Shown: positions 34,625-43,759, counted from the first letter of the stretch. The stretch: DNA of 64,000 bases from Bradyrhizobium sp. 1 (GCF_023073315.1 NZ_JADPJH010000034.1:268143-332142), one strand, 5' to 3'. Program-made: numbers and translations. The notes: generated by a model from the sequence alone, not told the origin.

Positions 34625-34773
34625 TTCCCTTCTCCCCTTGTGGGAGAAGGTGGCGCGAAGCGCCGGATGAGGGGTTCTATCCGCGCGCTCAAACTTGAAG
34701 ATGAATTCGCGGAGAGAACCCCTCACCCGTCTCGCCGCTCCGCGGCGAGCCACCCTCTCCCACAAGGGGAGAG
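34625..34773. repeat. palindromic intergenic repeat, family A (copy 3)
   Basis: CTTCTCCCCTTGTGGGAGAAGG faces CTCTCCCACAAGGGGAGAGG; the centre contains GGATGAGGGGTT and AACCCCTCACCCG. It fills the gap between two convergent genes and may double as a termination structure. Confidence 0.78.
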
Positions 34774-34802
34774 GGGAAGAACGAGCTAGTCGCTCTTTGC
34801 CG

Positions 34803-35066
34803 CTAGCGCCGCCGATCACTCTTCAGCTTCGTGAACCGCACGGTCTGGCCGTCGGGCATCCGCATCGCCTTGAACCCCGCGGCGAGGCAGGCCTCGCGCT
34901 GCGGCATCTGGATATCCGGGCTGCGCGAGGTGTCCCACCATGAGGCACGATTGGCCGCGCGCGGCAGGGCCGCGTCGATGATCTCCTCGATCTGCTCGAA
35001 GCTCAGCACGAATTCGGCCTGCTTCTGCCGCATCAGATAGTCGCGAAGCGCGTCGTAGTCGTTCAC
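34803..35066 (-). CDS. DUF7662-like small protein
   Basis: An 87-residue protein: MNDYDALRDYLMRQKQAEFVLSFEQIEEII, then DAALPRAANRASWWDTSRSPDIQMPQREACLAAGFKA and a basic end. The YDxLxxYL ... SFxxIExIIxxxLPxxAxxxxxWW ... AWxxAG pattern is what I know as DUF7662, a family often found in phages and accessory DNA. Function unknown. It lies between the two c-di-GMP enzymes but on the opposite strand. Confidence 0.75.
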   Translation of the reverse strand: MNDYDALRDYLMRQKQAEFVLSFEQIEEIIDAALPRAANRASWWDTSRSPDIQMPQREACLAAGFKAMRMPDGQTVRFTKLKSDRRR

Positions 35067-35209
35067 GATCGTCCTCTCGTCCCGCTCACATCAGGCTTGC
35101 CGAAAACCGACAGCCGCATGAACCATTCCTTAACTGATTGCGGCAGCGTCGTCCTGCCTTAAACACTACTCAAGATTTCGGGCGCATCCATCGGGGTCGG
35201 GAGCAAGCG

Positions 35210-36706
35210 ATGCTGTCTGGATGGCGCGACGTCACGGCCCGCCGGCCGTGGCGGATTTCGGCGAAACTGCTGATCATCTCGTCCGTGGTGACGGTGATCG
35301 GCTTTTCCGCCATTTGCGTCAACGTCATGCTGGACATGCGCCGGGGCGAGGAGGCGCTGGCCCGCCAGACGCTGGAAAACCTGGCCACGACCATCGAATC
35401 CGACATCAGCCGCAACATCGAGATCTACGATCTATCGCTGAAGGCGGTCGCCAGCAACATGCTGCTGCCCGAGCTCGCCACGGTCTCGAAGCCGGTGCGT
35501 CACCTGATCCTGTTTGATCATGCGACCACGGCGCGGCATTTCGGCGCGATCCAGGTGTTCGATGCCGACGGCAAGCTGACCATCGATGCCTCCACGCTCG
35601 ATCCCCCGCAGGCGAACCGCAGCGAGGAAGATTACTTCAAAATTCACCGCGACAACCCCGGCGCCGGGCTCTTCATCAGCCGCCCCATGCTGTTCCGCGG
35701 CGCCTATTCGATCGTGCTGAGCCGGCGCATCAGCGACACCGACGGCGGCTTCCTCGGCGTCGTCGCCGGCTCGATCCGCTTCAGCTATTTCCACGAATTG
35801 TTCGAGCGGCTGAACCTCGACCCCGATGACACCATCACCGTGCTCAAGCGCGACCGCACCATCATGATGCGGCGGCCGTTCGACCTCGACGTGATCGGCA
35901 AGAATCTCGGAACGCAGCAGAGCTGGAAACCCGACAATCTCAAAGCCGGCGGCTCTTATGCGGGCCAGGGCCCGGTGGACGCGACGCCGCGCCTCTACGT
36001 CCGCAGCACCGGCCCCGGTCCGATGTTCGTGGTGGCAGGCAAGCCGCTGAACGCCGTGTTCGAGCTCTGGCAGAAGGAAGCCTACCGCATCGGCGCCGTG
36101 GTCCTGGCGCTCATCCTGTTCATGCTGGCCTCGACGCTGGTGCTCGCCCGCGAGATCGGCCGACGCGCCGAGGCCGAGCGCAAGCTCGAGGAGATGGCCA
36201 CGACGGATGCGCTCACCGGCTTGAAGAACCGCCGCAAGTTCGACCAGGTCATCGACGCCGAATGGCGCCGCGCCATGCGCCAGAAGACGCTGGTTGCGCT
36301 GCTGATGATCGATGCCGATCACTTCAAGGCCTACAACGACACGTTCGGCCACCAGGCCGGCGACCAGGTGCTGGTCGGCATCGCCATCTGCATTTCCGAC
36401 TCGGTGAGCCGCGCCGGCGACTGCGCCGCGCGCTATGGCGGCGAAGAATTCGCCGTGCTGCTGCCGGGCGCCTCGGCCGCCGACGCGTTCAAGGTCGCCG
36501 AGACGATCCGCGGCAAGGTCCAGGGCTGGTCCGACGACCAGACGAGCTCGACCGTCTCCTGCGGCATTGCGAGCTTCGTTCCCGCTGTTGGCATGGACTG
36601 GGCGATCCTGGTCGCCGCCGCCGACAAGGCGCTGTACGCGGCGAAGGCCGGCGGGCGTAATCAGTCGGTGGTGGCGAGCCTGCCGAAGCTGTCGCTGGTG
36701 GCGTGA
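35210..36706 (+). CDS. diguanylate cyclase with dCache-type sensor
   Basis: A 498-residue membrane protein: TM helix (residues 20-42), a periplasmic dCache-like sensor of about 250 residues, a second TM (about 305-328), then a GGDEF domain starting at TTDALTGLKNRRKFDQ. The active site is canonical, G410-G411-E412-E413-F414, and the product-inhibition I-site RxxD (R401-A-G-D404) sits exactly five residues before it. It should make c-di-GMP with feedback inhibition. The ATG at 35210 gives MLSGWRDVTARR; an earlier ATG at 35138 is less likely. It may counteract the nearby EAL protein. Confidence 0.92.
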   Translation: MLSGWRDVTARRPWRISAKLLIISSVVTVIGFSAICVNVMLDMRRGEEALARQTLENLATTIESDISRNIEIYDLSLKAVASNMLLPELATVSKPVRHLILFDHATTARHFGAIQVFDADGKLTIDASTLDPPQANRSEEDYFKIHRDNPGAGLFISRPMLFRGAYSIVLSRRISDTDGGFLGVVAGSIRFSYFHELFERLNLDPDDTITVLKRDRTIMMRRPFDLDVIGKNLGTQQSWKPDNLKAGGSYAGQGPVDATPRLYVRSTGPGPMFVVAGKPLNAVFELWQKEAYRIGAVVLALILFMLASTLVLAREIGRRAEAERKLEEMATTDALTGLKNRRKFDQVIDAEWRRAMRQKTLVALLMIDADHFKAYNDTFGHQAGDQVLVGIAICISDSVSRAGDCAARYGGEEFAVLLPGASAADAFKVAETIRGKVQGWSDDQTSSTVSCGIASFVPAVGMDWAILVAAADKALYAAKAGGRNQSVVASLPKLSLVA

Positions 36707-36719
36707 GGCTCTCTCTCCC

Positions 36720-36803
36720 GTCATTGCGAGGAGCGTAGCGACGAAGCAATCCAGACTCTTTCCGCGGAGGCAGTCTGGATTGCTTCGCTTCGCTCGCAAT
36801 GAC
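36720..36803. repeat. palindromic intergenic repeat, family D
   Basis: GTCATTGCGAGGAGCGTAGC with AAGCAATCCAGACT faces AGTCTGGATTGCTTCG with CGCTCGCAATGAC. Near-perfect palindrome of 84 bases between two convergent genes (cyclase and galU). Single copy here. Confidence 0.85.
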
Positions 36804-36814
36804 GAGTGTAGCCG

Positions 36815-37690
36815 CTACTCTCCCAGATACTTCTTCATCTCCGCGATCAGCCCATCGCGCAGCTCCGGCCGCTTCAGGCCGTAGGCGATGTTGGCGCGGA
36901 GGAAGCCGGGCTTGGAGCCGCAATCGTGGCGCTCGCCCTCGAACTCGACGCCGTAGAATTTTTGCGATTTGGCCAGCCCGATCATGGCGTCGGTGAGCTG
37001 GATTTCGCCGCCGGCGCCGCGCTCCTGGGTCTCCAGGATCTTGAATATCTCGGGCTGCAGGATGTAGCGGCCGGTGATCGAGAGGTTGGAGGGCGCGGTG
37101 CCTTTGGCCGGCTTCTCGATCATGCCGTCGACTTCGAACATCTTGCCGGTGCGTTTTCCCACGCCGCAGATGCCGTATTGATGGGTGAGATGGTCGGGCA
37201 CCGCCTCGACCGCGATGACGTTTGATTTTTCGCCGAGCATCGACGCCGTCTCGATCATCTGCTTCAGGCAACCGGTCGGGTTGAGCACAAGCTCATCGGG
37301 CAGCACCACCGCGAACGGCTCGTTGCCGACGATGTCGCGCGCGCACCAGACCGCATGACCGAGGCCGAGCGGCGCCTGCTGGCGGGTGAAGCTGACGGCG
37401 CCGGCTTCGGGCTGGTTCTGTGCCAAAATCTCCTGCTCGGCCTTCTTGCCGCGCGCGGCCAGCGTCGCGTCGAGCTCGAACATCTTGTCGAAGTGATCTT
37501 CGATGACGTTTTTGTTGCGGCCGGTGACGAAGATGAAGTGCTCGATGCCGGCTTCGCGCGCCTCGTCATAGACGTACTGGATCAGCGGCTTGTCGACGAT
37601 GGTCAGCATTTCCTTCGGCATCGCCTTGGTGGCCGGCAGGACGCGGGTGCCGAGGCCGGCGACGGGGAATACGGCTTTGCGAATTTTCAT
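36815..37690 (-). CDS. galU: UTP-glucose-1-phosphate uridylyltransferase
   Basis: Makes UDP-glucose for exopolysaccharide, lipopolysaccharide and glucan synthesis. The 291 residues start MKIRKAVFPVAGLGTRVLPATKAMPKEML, the nucleotidyltransferase G-G-x-G-T-R-type motif as GLGTRVLPATK. Other landmarks are KPLIQYVYDEAREAGIEHFIFVTGR, LGLGHAVWCA, AVVLPDEL and the EKPAKGTAPSN loop. It is divergent from the lytic transglycosylase gene across a 195-base AT-richer gap. Confidence 0.96.
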   Translation of the reverse strand: MKIRKAVFPVAGLGTRVLPATKAMPKEMLTIVDKPLIQYVYDEAREAGIEHFIFVTGRNKNVIEDHFDKMFELDATLAARGKKAEQEILAQNQPEAGAVSFTRQQAPLGLGHAVWCARDIVGNEPFAVVLPDELVLNPTGCLKQMIETASMLGEKSNVIAVEAVPDHLTHQYGICGVGKRTGKMFEVDGMIEKPAKGTAPSNLSITGRYILQPEIFKILETQERGAGGEIQLTDAMIGLAKSQKFYGVEFEGERHDCGSKPGFLRANIAYGLKRPELRDGLIAEMKKYLGE

Positions 37691-37885
37691 GGGATTGATC
37701 GAATACCTGAGGAAGGGAGCAATGGTATCTTGCTAGCTTGTTTGCAGCCGCTAACAAAGGCGGATGTGGGGCCTCGCGATCACAGAGTTAAGAAAAAATC
37801 AGCCACTAAAATTTCACCTTTGTTAAGCTATTGGCAACCGGTACAGGGCCTCCTGATGGCGGATTTTTGGCCGGACAGGTGAGGT

Positions 37886-39283
37886 ATGATGCAATCCGTG
37901 GCAGCGCTGGCAAGACGTGCGGGATCCGTGACCAGCGGAGCGATGATTGCGGCCGCCCTGCTGCTGCCTGTCAGCGCGCAGGCACAGGCGCAGAACGGCC
38001 TGTCGAACCTGTTCGGCGGTATTTTCTCCGGCCCCAATGCTGCGCCTTCTCAGCCAGCGCCCGGCCCCGGCGGCGCCCTGACCGGACCTCAACCTTGGAG
38101 CGGCGAGGACGGCGCCTCCGGCCATCCGCTGATGACGGCGGCCGCGATCCGCGAGGCCGCCTCCAATTTCAGCAATTGCGTCGCGGGGATGTGGCCCGAT
38201 GCCGCACGCCGCAACATCACCCAGGAGAACTTTCAGCGCTTCACGGCCGGGCTATCGCCCGATCTGCGCATCATGGACCTGATGGACTCGCAGCCGGAGT
38301 TCACCAAATCGATCTGGGACTATCTCGACATCCTCGTGAACGACAACCGCCTGGCCAAGGGCAAGGAAGTCCTCGCCAAATACAAGGCGCAGTTCGACGC
38401 GACCGAGAAGGCCTATGGCGTCGACCGCTACATCATCGCGGCGATCTGGGGCATCGAGTCCAACTACTCGACGCAGATGGGCGACCGCAGCGTGCTGCAA
38501 TCGACGGCGACGCTCGCCTGCGTCGGCCGCCGCCAGGCCTATTTCAAGGACGAGTTCCTCTCCGCGCTGGAGATCCTCAACCGCGGCGACCTGCGCCCTG
38601 AGCAGATGCGCGGCTCCTGGGCCGGCGCCTTCGGCCCGACCCAGTTCATGCCGACCGCGTTCAAGCGCTTTGCCGTGGACGGCGATGGCGATGGCCGGCG
38701 CGACGTCGTCGACAATCCCAGCGACCTGATCGCGTCCACCGCCAACAATCTGAAGAAGGACGGCTGGCAGAGCGGCGCGACGTGGGGCTTTGAGGTCGTG
38801 GTGCCGCAAGGCTTCAACTACATGCTGGCCGACCGCGCCAAGGCGATGACGATCGCGCAATGGGAGAAGCTCGGGCTCAAGCGCCCGACCAACCAGCCCT
38901 TCCCGCATCCGGCGGAAAAAGCCTATCTGCTGGCGCCGGCGGGCGCGCAAGGCCCCGGCTTCCTGATGCTCCAGAATTTCCGGGTCATCATGAAATACAA
39001 TCCGGCCGAAGCCTATGCGATGGCGATCGGCCATTTCGCCGACCGTCTGCGTGGCGGCCAGCCGTTCGTGCAGCCCTGGCCGCGGCAGGAGCGGGAGCTG
39101 TCCCGCACCGAGCGGCTGGAACTCCAGCAGCTGCTGGCCCAGCGCGGCTTCTACAAGGGCACCCCGGACGGCCAGTTTGGCGGCCAGACCCGGGAAGCCC
39201 TGCGCAATTTCCAGGCCTCGATCGGAGTGCCGGCGGACGGATTTGCCTCCTCCGACGCGCTGGACCGGCTGCGCGGGCGGTAA
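37886..39283 (+). CDS. MltB-family lytic murein transglycosylase with peptidoglycan-binding domain
   Basis: A 465-residue periplasmic enzyme that cleaves the glycan strands of peptidoglycan to 1,6-anhydro ends. Signal peptide GAMIAAALLLPVSAQAQA, Pro-rich linker, SLT_2 catalytic domain (about residues 75-375) with the catalytic glutamate in AAIWGIESNYST, the GRRQAYFKDEF segment and SWAGAFGPTQFMPT. A PG_binding_1 domain (about 400-463) reads LLAQRGFYKGTPDGQFGGQTREALRNFQASIGVPADGFAS. The second of two adjacent ATG codons (37889) has the better spacing to GGTGAGGT. A hairpin spans the stop codon. Confidence 0.93.
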   Translation: MMQSVAALARRAGSVTSGAMIAAALLLPVSAQAQAQNGLSNLFGGIFSGPNAAPSQPAPGPGGALTGPQPWSGEDGASGHPLMTAAAIREAASNFSNCVAGMWPDAARRNITQENFQRFTAGLSPDLRIMDLMDSQPEFTKSIWDYLDILVNDNRLAKGKEVLAKYKAQFDATEKAYGVDRYIIAAIWGIESNYSTQMGDRSVLQSTATLACVGRRQAYFKDEFLSALEILNRGDLRPEQMRGSWAGAFGPTQFMPTAFKRFAVDGDGDGRRDVVDNPSDLIASTANNLKKDGWQSGATWGFEVVVPQGFNYMLADRAKAMTIAQWEKLGLKRPTNQPFPHPAEKAYLLAPAGAQGPGFLMLQNFRVIMKYNPAEAYAMAIGHFADRLRGGQPFVQPWPRQERELSRTERLELQQLLAQRGFYKGTPDGQFGGQTREALRNFQASIGVPADGFASSDALDRLRGR

Positions 39284-39300
39284 AAAAACGCCGCGCAGCC
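39267..39300. terminator. hairpin between convergent genes
   Basis: GGCTGCGCGG (39267-39276) and CCGCGCAGCC (39291-39300) pair perfectly, with TAAAAAAA in the loop including the stop of the transglycosylase gene. There is no T-run after the stem, so it is only a candidate bidirectional terminator. Confidence 0.4.
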
Positions 39301-39311
39301 GCTTCAATCGT

Positions 39312-41096
39312 TCAGGAGTCGACGTAGTTCACGACATCGGAGAGTTCGAACCTCGTCTTGGGGTCCGACATGTCCTTCACCGTGGGCCGCCAGTCCGGGA
39401 ACTGGATCAGGTAGGATTGACTGTCGGCGAGGACGAGACCGATCAGGACCTCGGCGACGATGCGCCCGCCGACCGCGCCCAGCCTGGCGCCGCCGAGCAG
39501 CTGCGACCGCTCCTTCTTATTGTCGTCTTCAAACTTGGTCTCGACCGGCTCGGTCAGCTCGGCCTCGCGCAGGATGTAGTACCAGAGCGGCGCGTTCTCA
39601 TGCAGCTGCGCGGCATAGGTGGTGAACACGTCCTGGCGCGCCTTCATCGCGTCCGCGTCCGTCAGGTTTCCGGCGTCGAGCCAGAGTTGCTGATCGGTCA
39701 GCGGGGTGATGCCCATGCGCCGCGCCACCGCCTGTCCGCTCGGCAAGCCCAGCGCGATGCCGCGCTGAAGATTCAGGCCCGGCAGCGACCTGCGATCCGG
39801 TCTCTTCTCGTTGCGCAGGTCCGGCAGATCCGAGAGCGGGTCGACCAGCATGGTGTCGATCCGATAGGCCGGCTGCGGCCGGACGAACTTGTCGAACGGC
39901 AGCTCCTGTGTCGGCGCCGGCAGCTCGCTCTTCACGTCGGGCAGGAAGAAGCTCCAGTCGATGCCCCAGTCCTCCGGCAATGGACGGAAACCGTTCAGGC
40001 TCTGCACATCGTCGCAGCTGAATTTCGGCTTGAAGATCGACAGACGATCCAGCGAATTCGTCTTCTGATGCGGGATCTCCGCGCTCAGCGAATAACTCGG
40101 CCGGACCATGGAATGGCCGAACCGATAGGCCGCGACCGAAAATTCGACCGGCATGAACGGATAGCGCGCAACCTCCGGCTTGTAGAAGTGGAGCTTCGGC
40201 TTGCCGCCATTGTAGACCGCATGGAACGTATGGTCGCCGACGATGCGCCGCACGAAGTCATGCAAGACGACCCATTGATAGTGCCAGCGGACACTGCGCT
40301 GGGCCGTGTTGAAGGCGGCCAGGCCGGTGATTCCCGGCCGCTCGTTTCCCGCGGCGTCCGAAGGGCGGGCGAGATCGAGCATGATCTTGTTATGAAATCT
40401 CTGCCATAGCTGGTGAATCTGCACGACGATGTTGTTCTCGTCGTTGCGCTTGTCGCCGATCATCGCGCGCGGGCAATCCTGATCCGCGTCGGCGACCTCG
40501 CCGCTCTCATCCAGCGGCGCACGCTGGACGTCGAAAAGGTTCTTCTTGCCCTTCAGATAGGCCGGCGTCCTGTCGACCCCGAGCTTGAGCGTGAGGTTCG
40601 GATTGTAGAGGTAAGGTTGATCCGCAGGCCCACGACCGTAGACGCTGTCGAGGTCGAGTCGTGCCGTGCGAAAATCCTCGGTCGCGCCGGGATCGTTGTC
40701 ACGGTCGAGATCGGAGGCGGGATCGAAGGTGATGTCGTGATCGATGAACTGGCCGAAATAGGTGTAGCCGGCCTTGGTCTTCGGCTGCTCGTCGACCGGC
40801 TCGGCCTCGTCGATTGGCGCACCGAGATCCCCGGTCTTGATCATGGTCGCGGCGATAGCGTTCATGACCTCCTGTTCCTGGGGCAGCGTATCGCCGAAGC
40901 GGGCACGGGCGAGTTCGGGGAACATGCGGCCGAACCGGCCAAAGCCTTCCGGCTGGTAAGCCACGGCGTCGAGGCCGCGCTCGGATCGTCCATGGCCTTG
41001 CGGCCTTTTGGTTTTGGCCTGCTCGGCCTGCTTGCCGAGCAATGTCTCGGCTTGTGCATCCGACTGGGCAATGTTCTGCTTGGTAATGTCTTGCAT
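39312..41096 (-). CDS. animal-type haem peroxidase family protein
   Basis: A 594-residue member of the peroxidase-cyclooxygenase superfamily. The distal haem pocket motif FGQFIDHDITFDP places the catalytic histidine at about residue 120, followed by the calcium-ligand aspartate. The proximal histidine is in AAYRFGHSMVRPSYSL at about residue 328. No signal peptide is visible; the N-terminus is charged and Gln-rich. It may oxidise halides, phenols or fatty acids; the substrate is unknown. The ATG at 41096 gives MQDITKQNIAQSD; a start at 41147 is less likely. It is divergent from the DUF459 gene. Confidence 0.88.
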   Translation of the reverse strand: MQDITKQNIAQSDAQAETLLGKQAEQAKTKRPQGHGRSERGLDAVAYQPEGFGRFGRMFPELARARFGDTLPQEQEVMNAIAATMIKTGDLGAPIDEAEPVDEQPKTKAGYTYFGQFIDHDITFDPASDLDRDNDPGATEDFRTARLDLDSVYGRGPADQPYLYNPNLTLKLGVDRTPAYLKGKKNLFDVQRAPLDESGEVADADQDCPRAMIGDKRNDENNIVVQIHQLWQRFHNKIMLDLARPSDAAGNERPGITGLAAFNTAQRSVRWHYQWVVLHDFVRRIVGDHTFHAVYNGGKPKLHFYKPEVARYPFMPVEFSVAAYRFGHSMVRPSYSLSAEIPHQKTNSLDRLSIFKPKFSCDDVQSLNGFRPLPEDWGIDWSFFLPDVKSELPAPTQELPFDKFVRPQPAYRIDTMLVDPLSDLPDLRNEKRPDRRSLPGLNLQRGIALGLPSGQAVARRMGITPLTDQQLWLDAGNLTDADAMKARQDVFTTYAAQLHENAPLWYYILREAELTEPVETKFEDDNKKERSQLLGGARLGAVGGRIVAEVLIGLVLADSQSYLIQFPDWRPTVKDMSDPKTRFELSDVVNYVDS

Positions 41097-41278
41097 GAAT
41101 TCGGCTCCCCAAATTGGAACTGCCGATAAATATCCAGGCGGCGCCATTTCAGCGTGAAAGATCCGTTAATTTCTTACTTAAGTTGTGGAATGGACCGCAA
41201 TTTGAATGAGTTACGACGTCACGGCCCCTTGATCCGGTCCTCCGGTAACTGTTCCCATCTGTTTCGGACCAGCCGCCC

Positions 41279-41308
41279 TTGACCTCGGGATCCATCGGGC
41301 GATTTATG
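41279..41308 (+). promoter_or_regulatory. candidate promoter of the DUF459 gene
   Basis: TTGACC (41279-41284), spacer of 17-18 bases, ATTTATG (41302-41308), about 85 bases before the start. It lies in the 295-base divergent gap 41097-41391, in which I see no other element. Confidence 0.35.
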
Positions 41309-41391
41309 ACAATCAAATCTGCCCGTTTGGCGCCTGATTCCGTTATTATATCGAGCCTGTCCCGATCCTCATTGCGCGTGTCCGAGATCGC

Positions 41392-43104
41392 ATGTCGAAG
41401 CCAAAGTCGTTCTTCAAGGCGCTGACCGAGACCGGCCCGTTGATCGCGCTGGGGACGGCGCTTGCGATTCTGGTTTTGATCGCGGGACCGGCGTCGGCGC
41501 AGTTCTTCAACTTCCCCGGCTTCGGCGGCCCGCCGCAGCGGCAGGCTCCGCCGCCGCGTAACGGCGGAGGTGGCGGCGGCTGGTTCGGCGGGGATTTCTT
41601 CGCACCGTTCCAGCAGCAACAGCAGCAGGCACCGCGCCAGGACTTTTCGCGCGCACCGGCACCAGGCAAGCGCGACGCGATTGCTGACAAGAACGTGCTG
41701 GTGATCGGCGACGCCATGGCCGACTGGCTCGCCTATGGCCTGGAGGACGCTTACAGCGAGCAGCCCGACATGGGCGTGATCCGCAAGCACAAGACCACGT
41801 CCGGCCTGATCAAGTACCAGCCGAAGGGCGAGCCCTCGGACTGGGCAGCGGCAGCCAAGGGTATTCTCGAGACCGAAAAGCCTGATGTCATCGTCGTCAT
41901 GCTCGGCCTCAACGACCGCATCGCGATCCGCGAACCGGTCGCTGACAAATCCGACAAGGCCACGGACAAGGACAAGAAGAACGACAAGGGCGCGCGCGCC
42001 AAGCCGCAAGGAAAGCCGGGAGACGCCAAGCCCGGCGACGCCAAGCCCAACGGCGCCGACACTGCCGCCAAGCCGGACGACAAGCCTGCCGATGCCGACC
42101 TGCCGCAGGATGACGCCGACAACGCCGACACTCCGGCGGCCGCGCCCGAAAAGACCGCGCGCAATCCGAACGGCCTCTACGAATTCCGCGACGAGCGCTG
42201 GGTCGAGCTCTACGGCAAGAAGATCGAGGAGCTGGCCAACGTCCTCAAGGCCAAGGGCGTGCCGGTGCTCTGGGTCGGCCTGCCCGCGATCCGCGGCCCC
42301 AAGGGCACCGCGGACATGCTGTTCCTAGATTCGCTCTATCGCGAAGGCGCGGCCAAGGCCGGCATCACCTATGTCGACGTCTGGGACGGCTTTGTCGACG
42401 AAGCCGGCCGTTTCCTCCAGAAGGGTCCGGACTTCGAAGGACAGATCCGTCAGCTGCGCAGCGGTGACGGCGTCTATTTCACCAAGCCCGGCGCACGCAA
42501 GCTCGCGCATTATGTCGAGCGCGAGATCACGCGACTGCTGGCCGGACGCTCCGGCCCGATCGCGCTGCCGAGCGAACCGGCGACGCCCGACACCAGTGCC
42601 GAGCCCGGCAAGCCCGCGCCGCGGCCGCTGGCCGGCCCGATCGTGCCGCTGGTCGCGGCCTCGATCTCGACCGATCAATTGCTGGGTGGGCCGGGCTCGC
42701 GTCCCGCCGCCGTCGATGCGCTCGCCGCCAAGACGATGGTGAAGGGCGAACCGCTGGCCGCGCCCGCGGGCCGTGCCGACGATTATGCCTGGCCGCGCCG
42801 CGAAGTCGGCCGAGAGCAGGCCAAGGGCGATACGCCGATGGCCGCGACGAATCCTGACGGCAGCGCTGCTTTGGGTACGCCGGGTGCCGCCGCTGCGATC
42901 GCGCCGCCAAAGCTCGCGCCGAAGAAGCCGCCGGTGGTGCAGCAGCCGGCACAGGCCCAGCCGTCAATGCGCGATTTCTTTGGCTTCGGCGCTCCGCAGC
43001 CGCCGCCGCGTCAATTGGCGCCGGCGCCGCGCAACCCGAATCCCAATCCCGCGATCCCGCGTCCGCCGGGGAACGTCGGGCGGTCGGCGGAAGTGTTCCG
43101 CTAA
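41392..43104 (+). CDS. DUF459 family SGNH-hydrolase-like secreted protein
   Basis: A 570-residue protein with an N-terminal membrane/signal helix (LIALGTALAILVLIAGPASA), a Gly/Gln-rich linker, an SGNH-like domain (about 95-385) interrupted by a Lys/Asp/Pro/Ala-rich insertion of about 75 residues (KATDKDKKNDKGARAKP ...), and a Pro-rich tail of about 180 residues. Fold motifs are VLVIGDAMADWLAYGL, VVMLGLNDR, VLWVGLPAIRG and GDGVYFTKPGARKLAHYVERE. The nucleophile serine of GDS is replaced (GDAMAD) and the usual D-x-x-H reads DGVYFT, so classical esterase activity is doubtful; as I recall this is common in DUF459. Possibly linked to cell-wall or polysaccharide acylation (inference). Confidence 0.82.
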   Translation: MSKPKSFFKALTETGPLIALGTALAILVLIAGPASAQFFNFPGFGGPPQRQAPPPRNGGGGGGWFGGDFFAPFQQQQQQAPRQDFSRAPAPGKRDAIADKNVLVIGDAMADWLAYGLEDAYSEQPDMGVIRKHKTTSGLIKYQPKGEPSDWAAAAKGILETEKPDVIVVMLGLNDRIAIREPVADKSDKATDKDKKNDKGARAKPQGKPGDAKPGDAKPNGADTAAKPDDKPADADLPQDDADNADTPAAAPEKTARNPNGLYEFRDERWVELYGKKIEELANVLKAKGVPVLWVGLPAIRGPKGTADMLFLDSLYREGAAKAGITYVDVWDGFVDEAGRFLQKGPDFEGQIRQLRSGDGVYFTKPGARKLAHYVEREITRLLAGRSGPIALPSEPATPDTSAEPGKPAPRPLAGPIVPLVAASISTDQLLGGPGSRPAAVDALAAKTMVKGEPLAAPAGRADDYAWPRREVGREQAKGDTPMAATNPDGSAALGTPGAAAAIAPPKLAPKKPPVVQQPAQAQPSMRDFFGFGAPQPPPRQLAPAPRNPNPNPAIPRPPGNVGRSAEVFR

Positions 43105-43120
43105 TTTTTCTAAGCTGAGG

Positions 43121-43262
43121 TCTCGTGTCGCGGACGCGCTGCAGCGCAGAGCCGGGACCCAGCACGTCCGACAGTCTCAAAAAAAGGGCCCCGGCTCAGC
43201 AATGCAGCGTTTCCGGACGATGCTACGCATCGCCTAGGCTGCATTGCGTCCGGGGCACGAGA
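43121..43262. repeat. palindromic intergenic repeat, family B (copy 3)
   Basis: Begins CTCGTGTCGCGGACGCGCTG and ends TTGCGTCCGGGGCACGAGAG, with GCCGGGACCCA / GGGCCCCGGCTC internal arms. It separates the convergent DUF459 and CsbD-like genes. Confidence 0.78.
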
Positions 43263-43278
43263 GATCGAGCTACAACGA

Positions 43279-43653
43279 CTAGCCGTAATAACGCCAGCGC
43301 GGCGGCGGACGACGGGCGGGACGTGACATCAGCAGCGCCAGTGCGAAGCCGATGCCGCCGGCGACCAGCAGCGCGCCGAGCGGATTGTCCTGCACCTTCT
43401 GCGCGATCGCCTGCGAGCCGTCGCGCAAGGTTTCGGTCGGCTTTTCGTAGGCGTCCTTGGCGTAGCTTGCCGCGGTGTCCGTAGCGTCGCGCACGGCATC
43501 CTTAGCCTGGCCGTAGAGATTTTGCACGGTGCCAGCAGCCTCCCGCGCCTTGCCCGACGCCTGCGTCTGCGCATCGCCCGCGAGATCACCGACGGCGCCT
43601 TCCGCGCGTCCGGCGTATTCCTTGGCAGATCCGACAATCCGATCCTTGTCCAT
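43279..43653 (-). CDS. CsbD-like / DUF883-like stress protein
   Basis: A 124-residue protein. The first 60 residues (MDKDRIVGSAKEYAGRAEGAVGDLAGDAQTQASGKAREAAGTVQN) match the CsbD-like family of general stress proteins. The middle is amphipathic helix (AKDAVRDATDTAASYAKDAYEKPTETL) and the C-terminus has one membrane helix (PLGALLVAGGIGFALALLMS) plus a basic tail, as in ElaB/YqjD (DUF883) proteins. It is therefore likely to be anchored in the inner membrane. The ribosome-binding site GAGGAGGACC precedes the ATG. Function unknown; the family is often stress-induced. Confidence 0.87.
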   Translation of the reverse strand: MDKDRIVGSAKEYAGRAEGAVGDLAGDAQTQASGKAREAAGTVQNLYGQAKDAVRDATDTAASYAKDAYEKPTETLRDGSQAIAQKVQDNPLGALLVAGGIGFALALLMSRPARRPPPRWRYYG

Positions 43654-43759
43654 GATGGTCCTCCTCAGGGGTCAGCCCAAGTAACCGATCAGGCGCGGCG
43701 CAGTTCCCCAACTACACTGGCCGAGCATGATCTTTTCGGAGAAGCACACGGATCATGCG

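Noticed and set aside
36720..36803. Miniature transposon (MITE) of an active element
   Set aside because: It is strongly palindromic but no target-site duplication or related transposase is visible; kept as an intergenic repeat.
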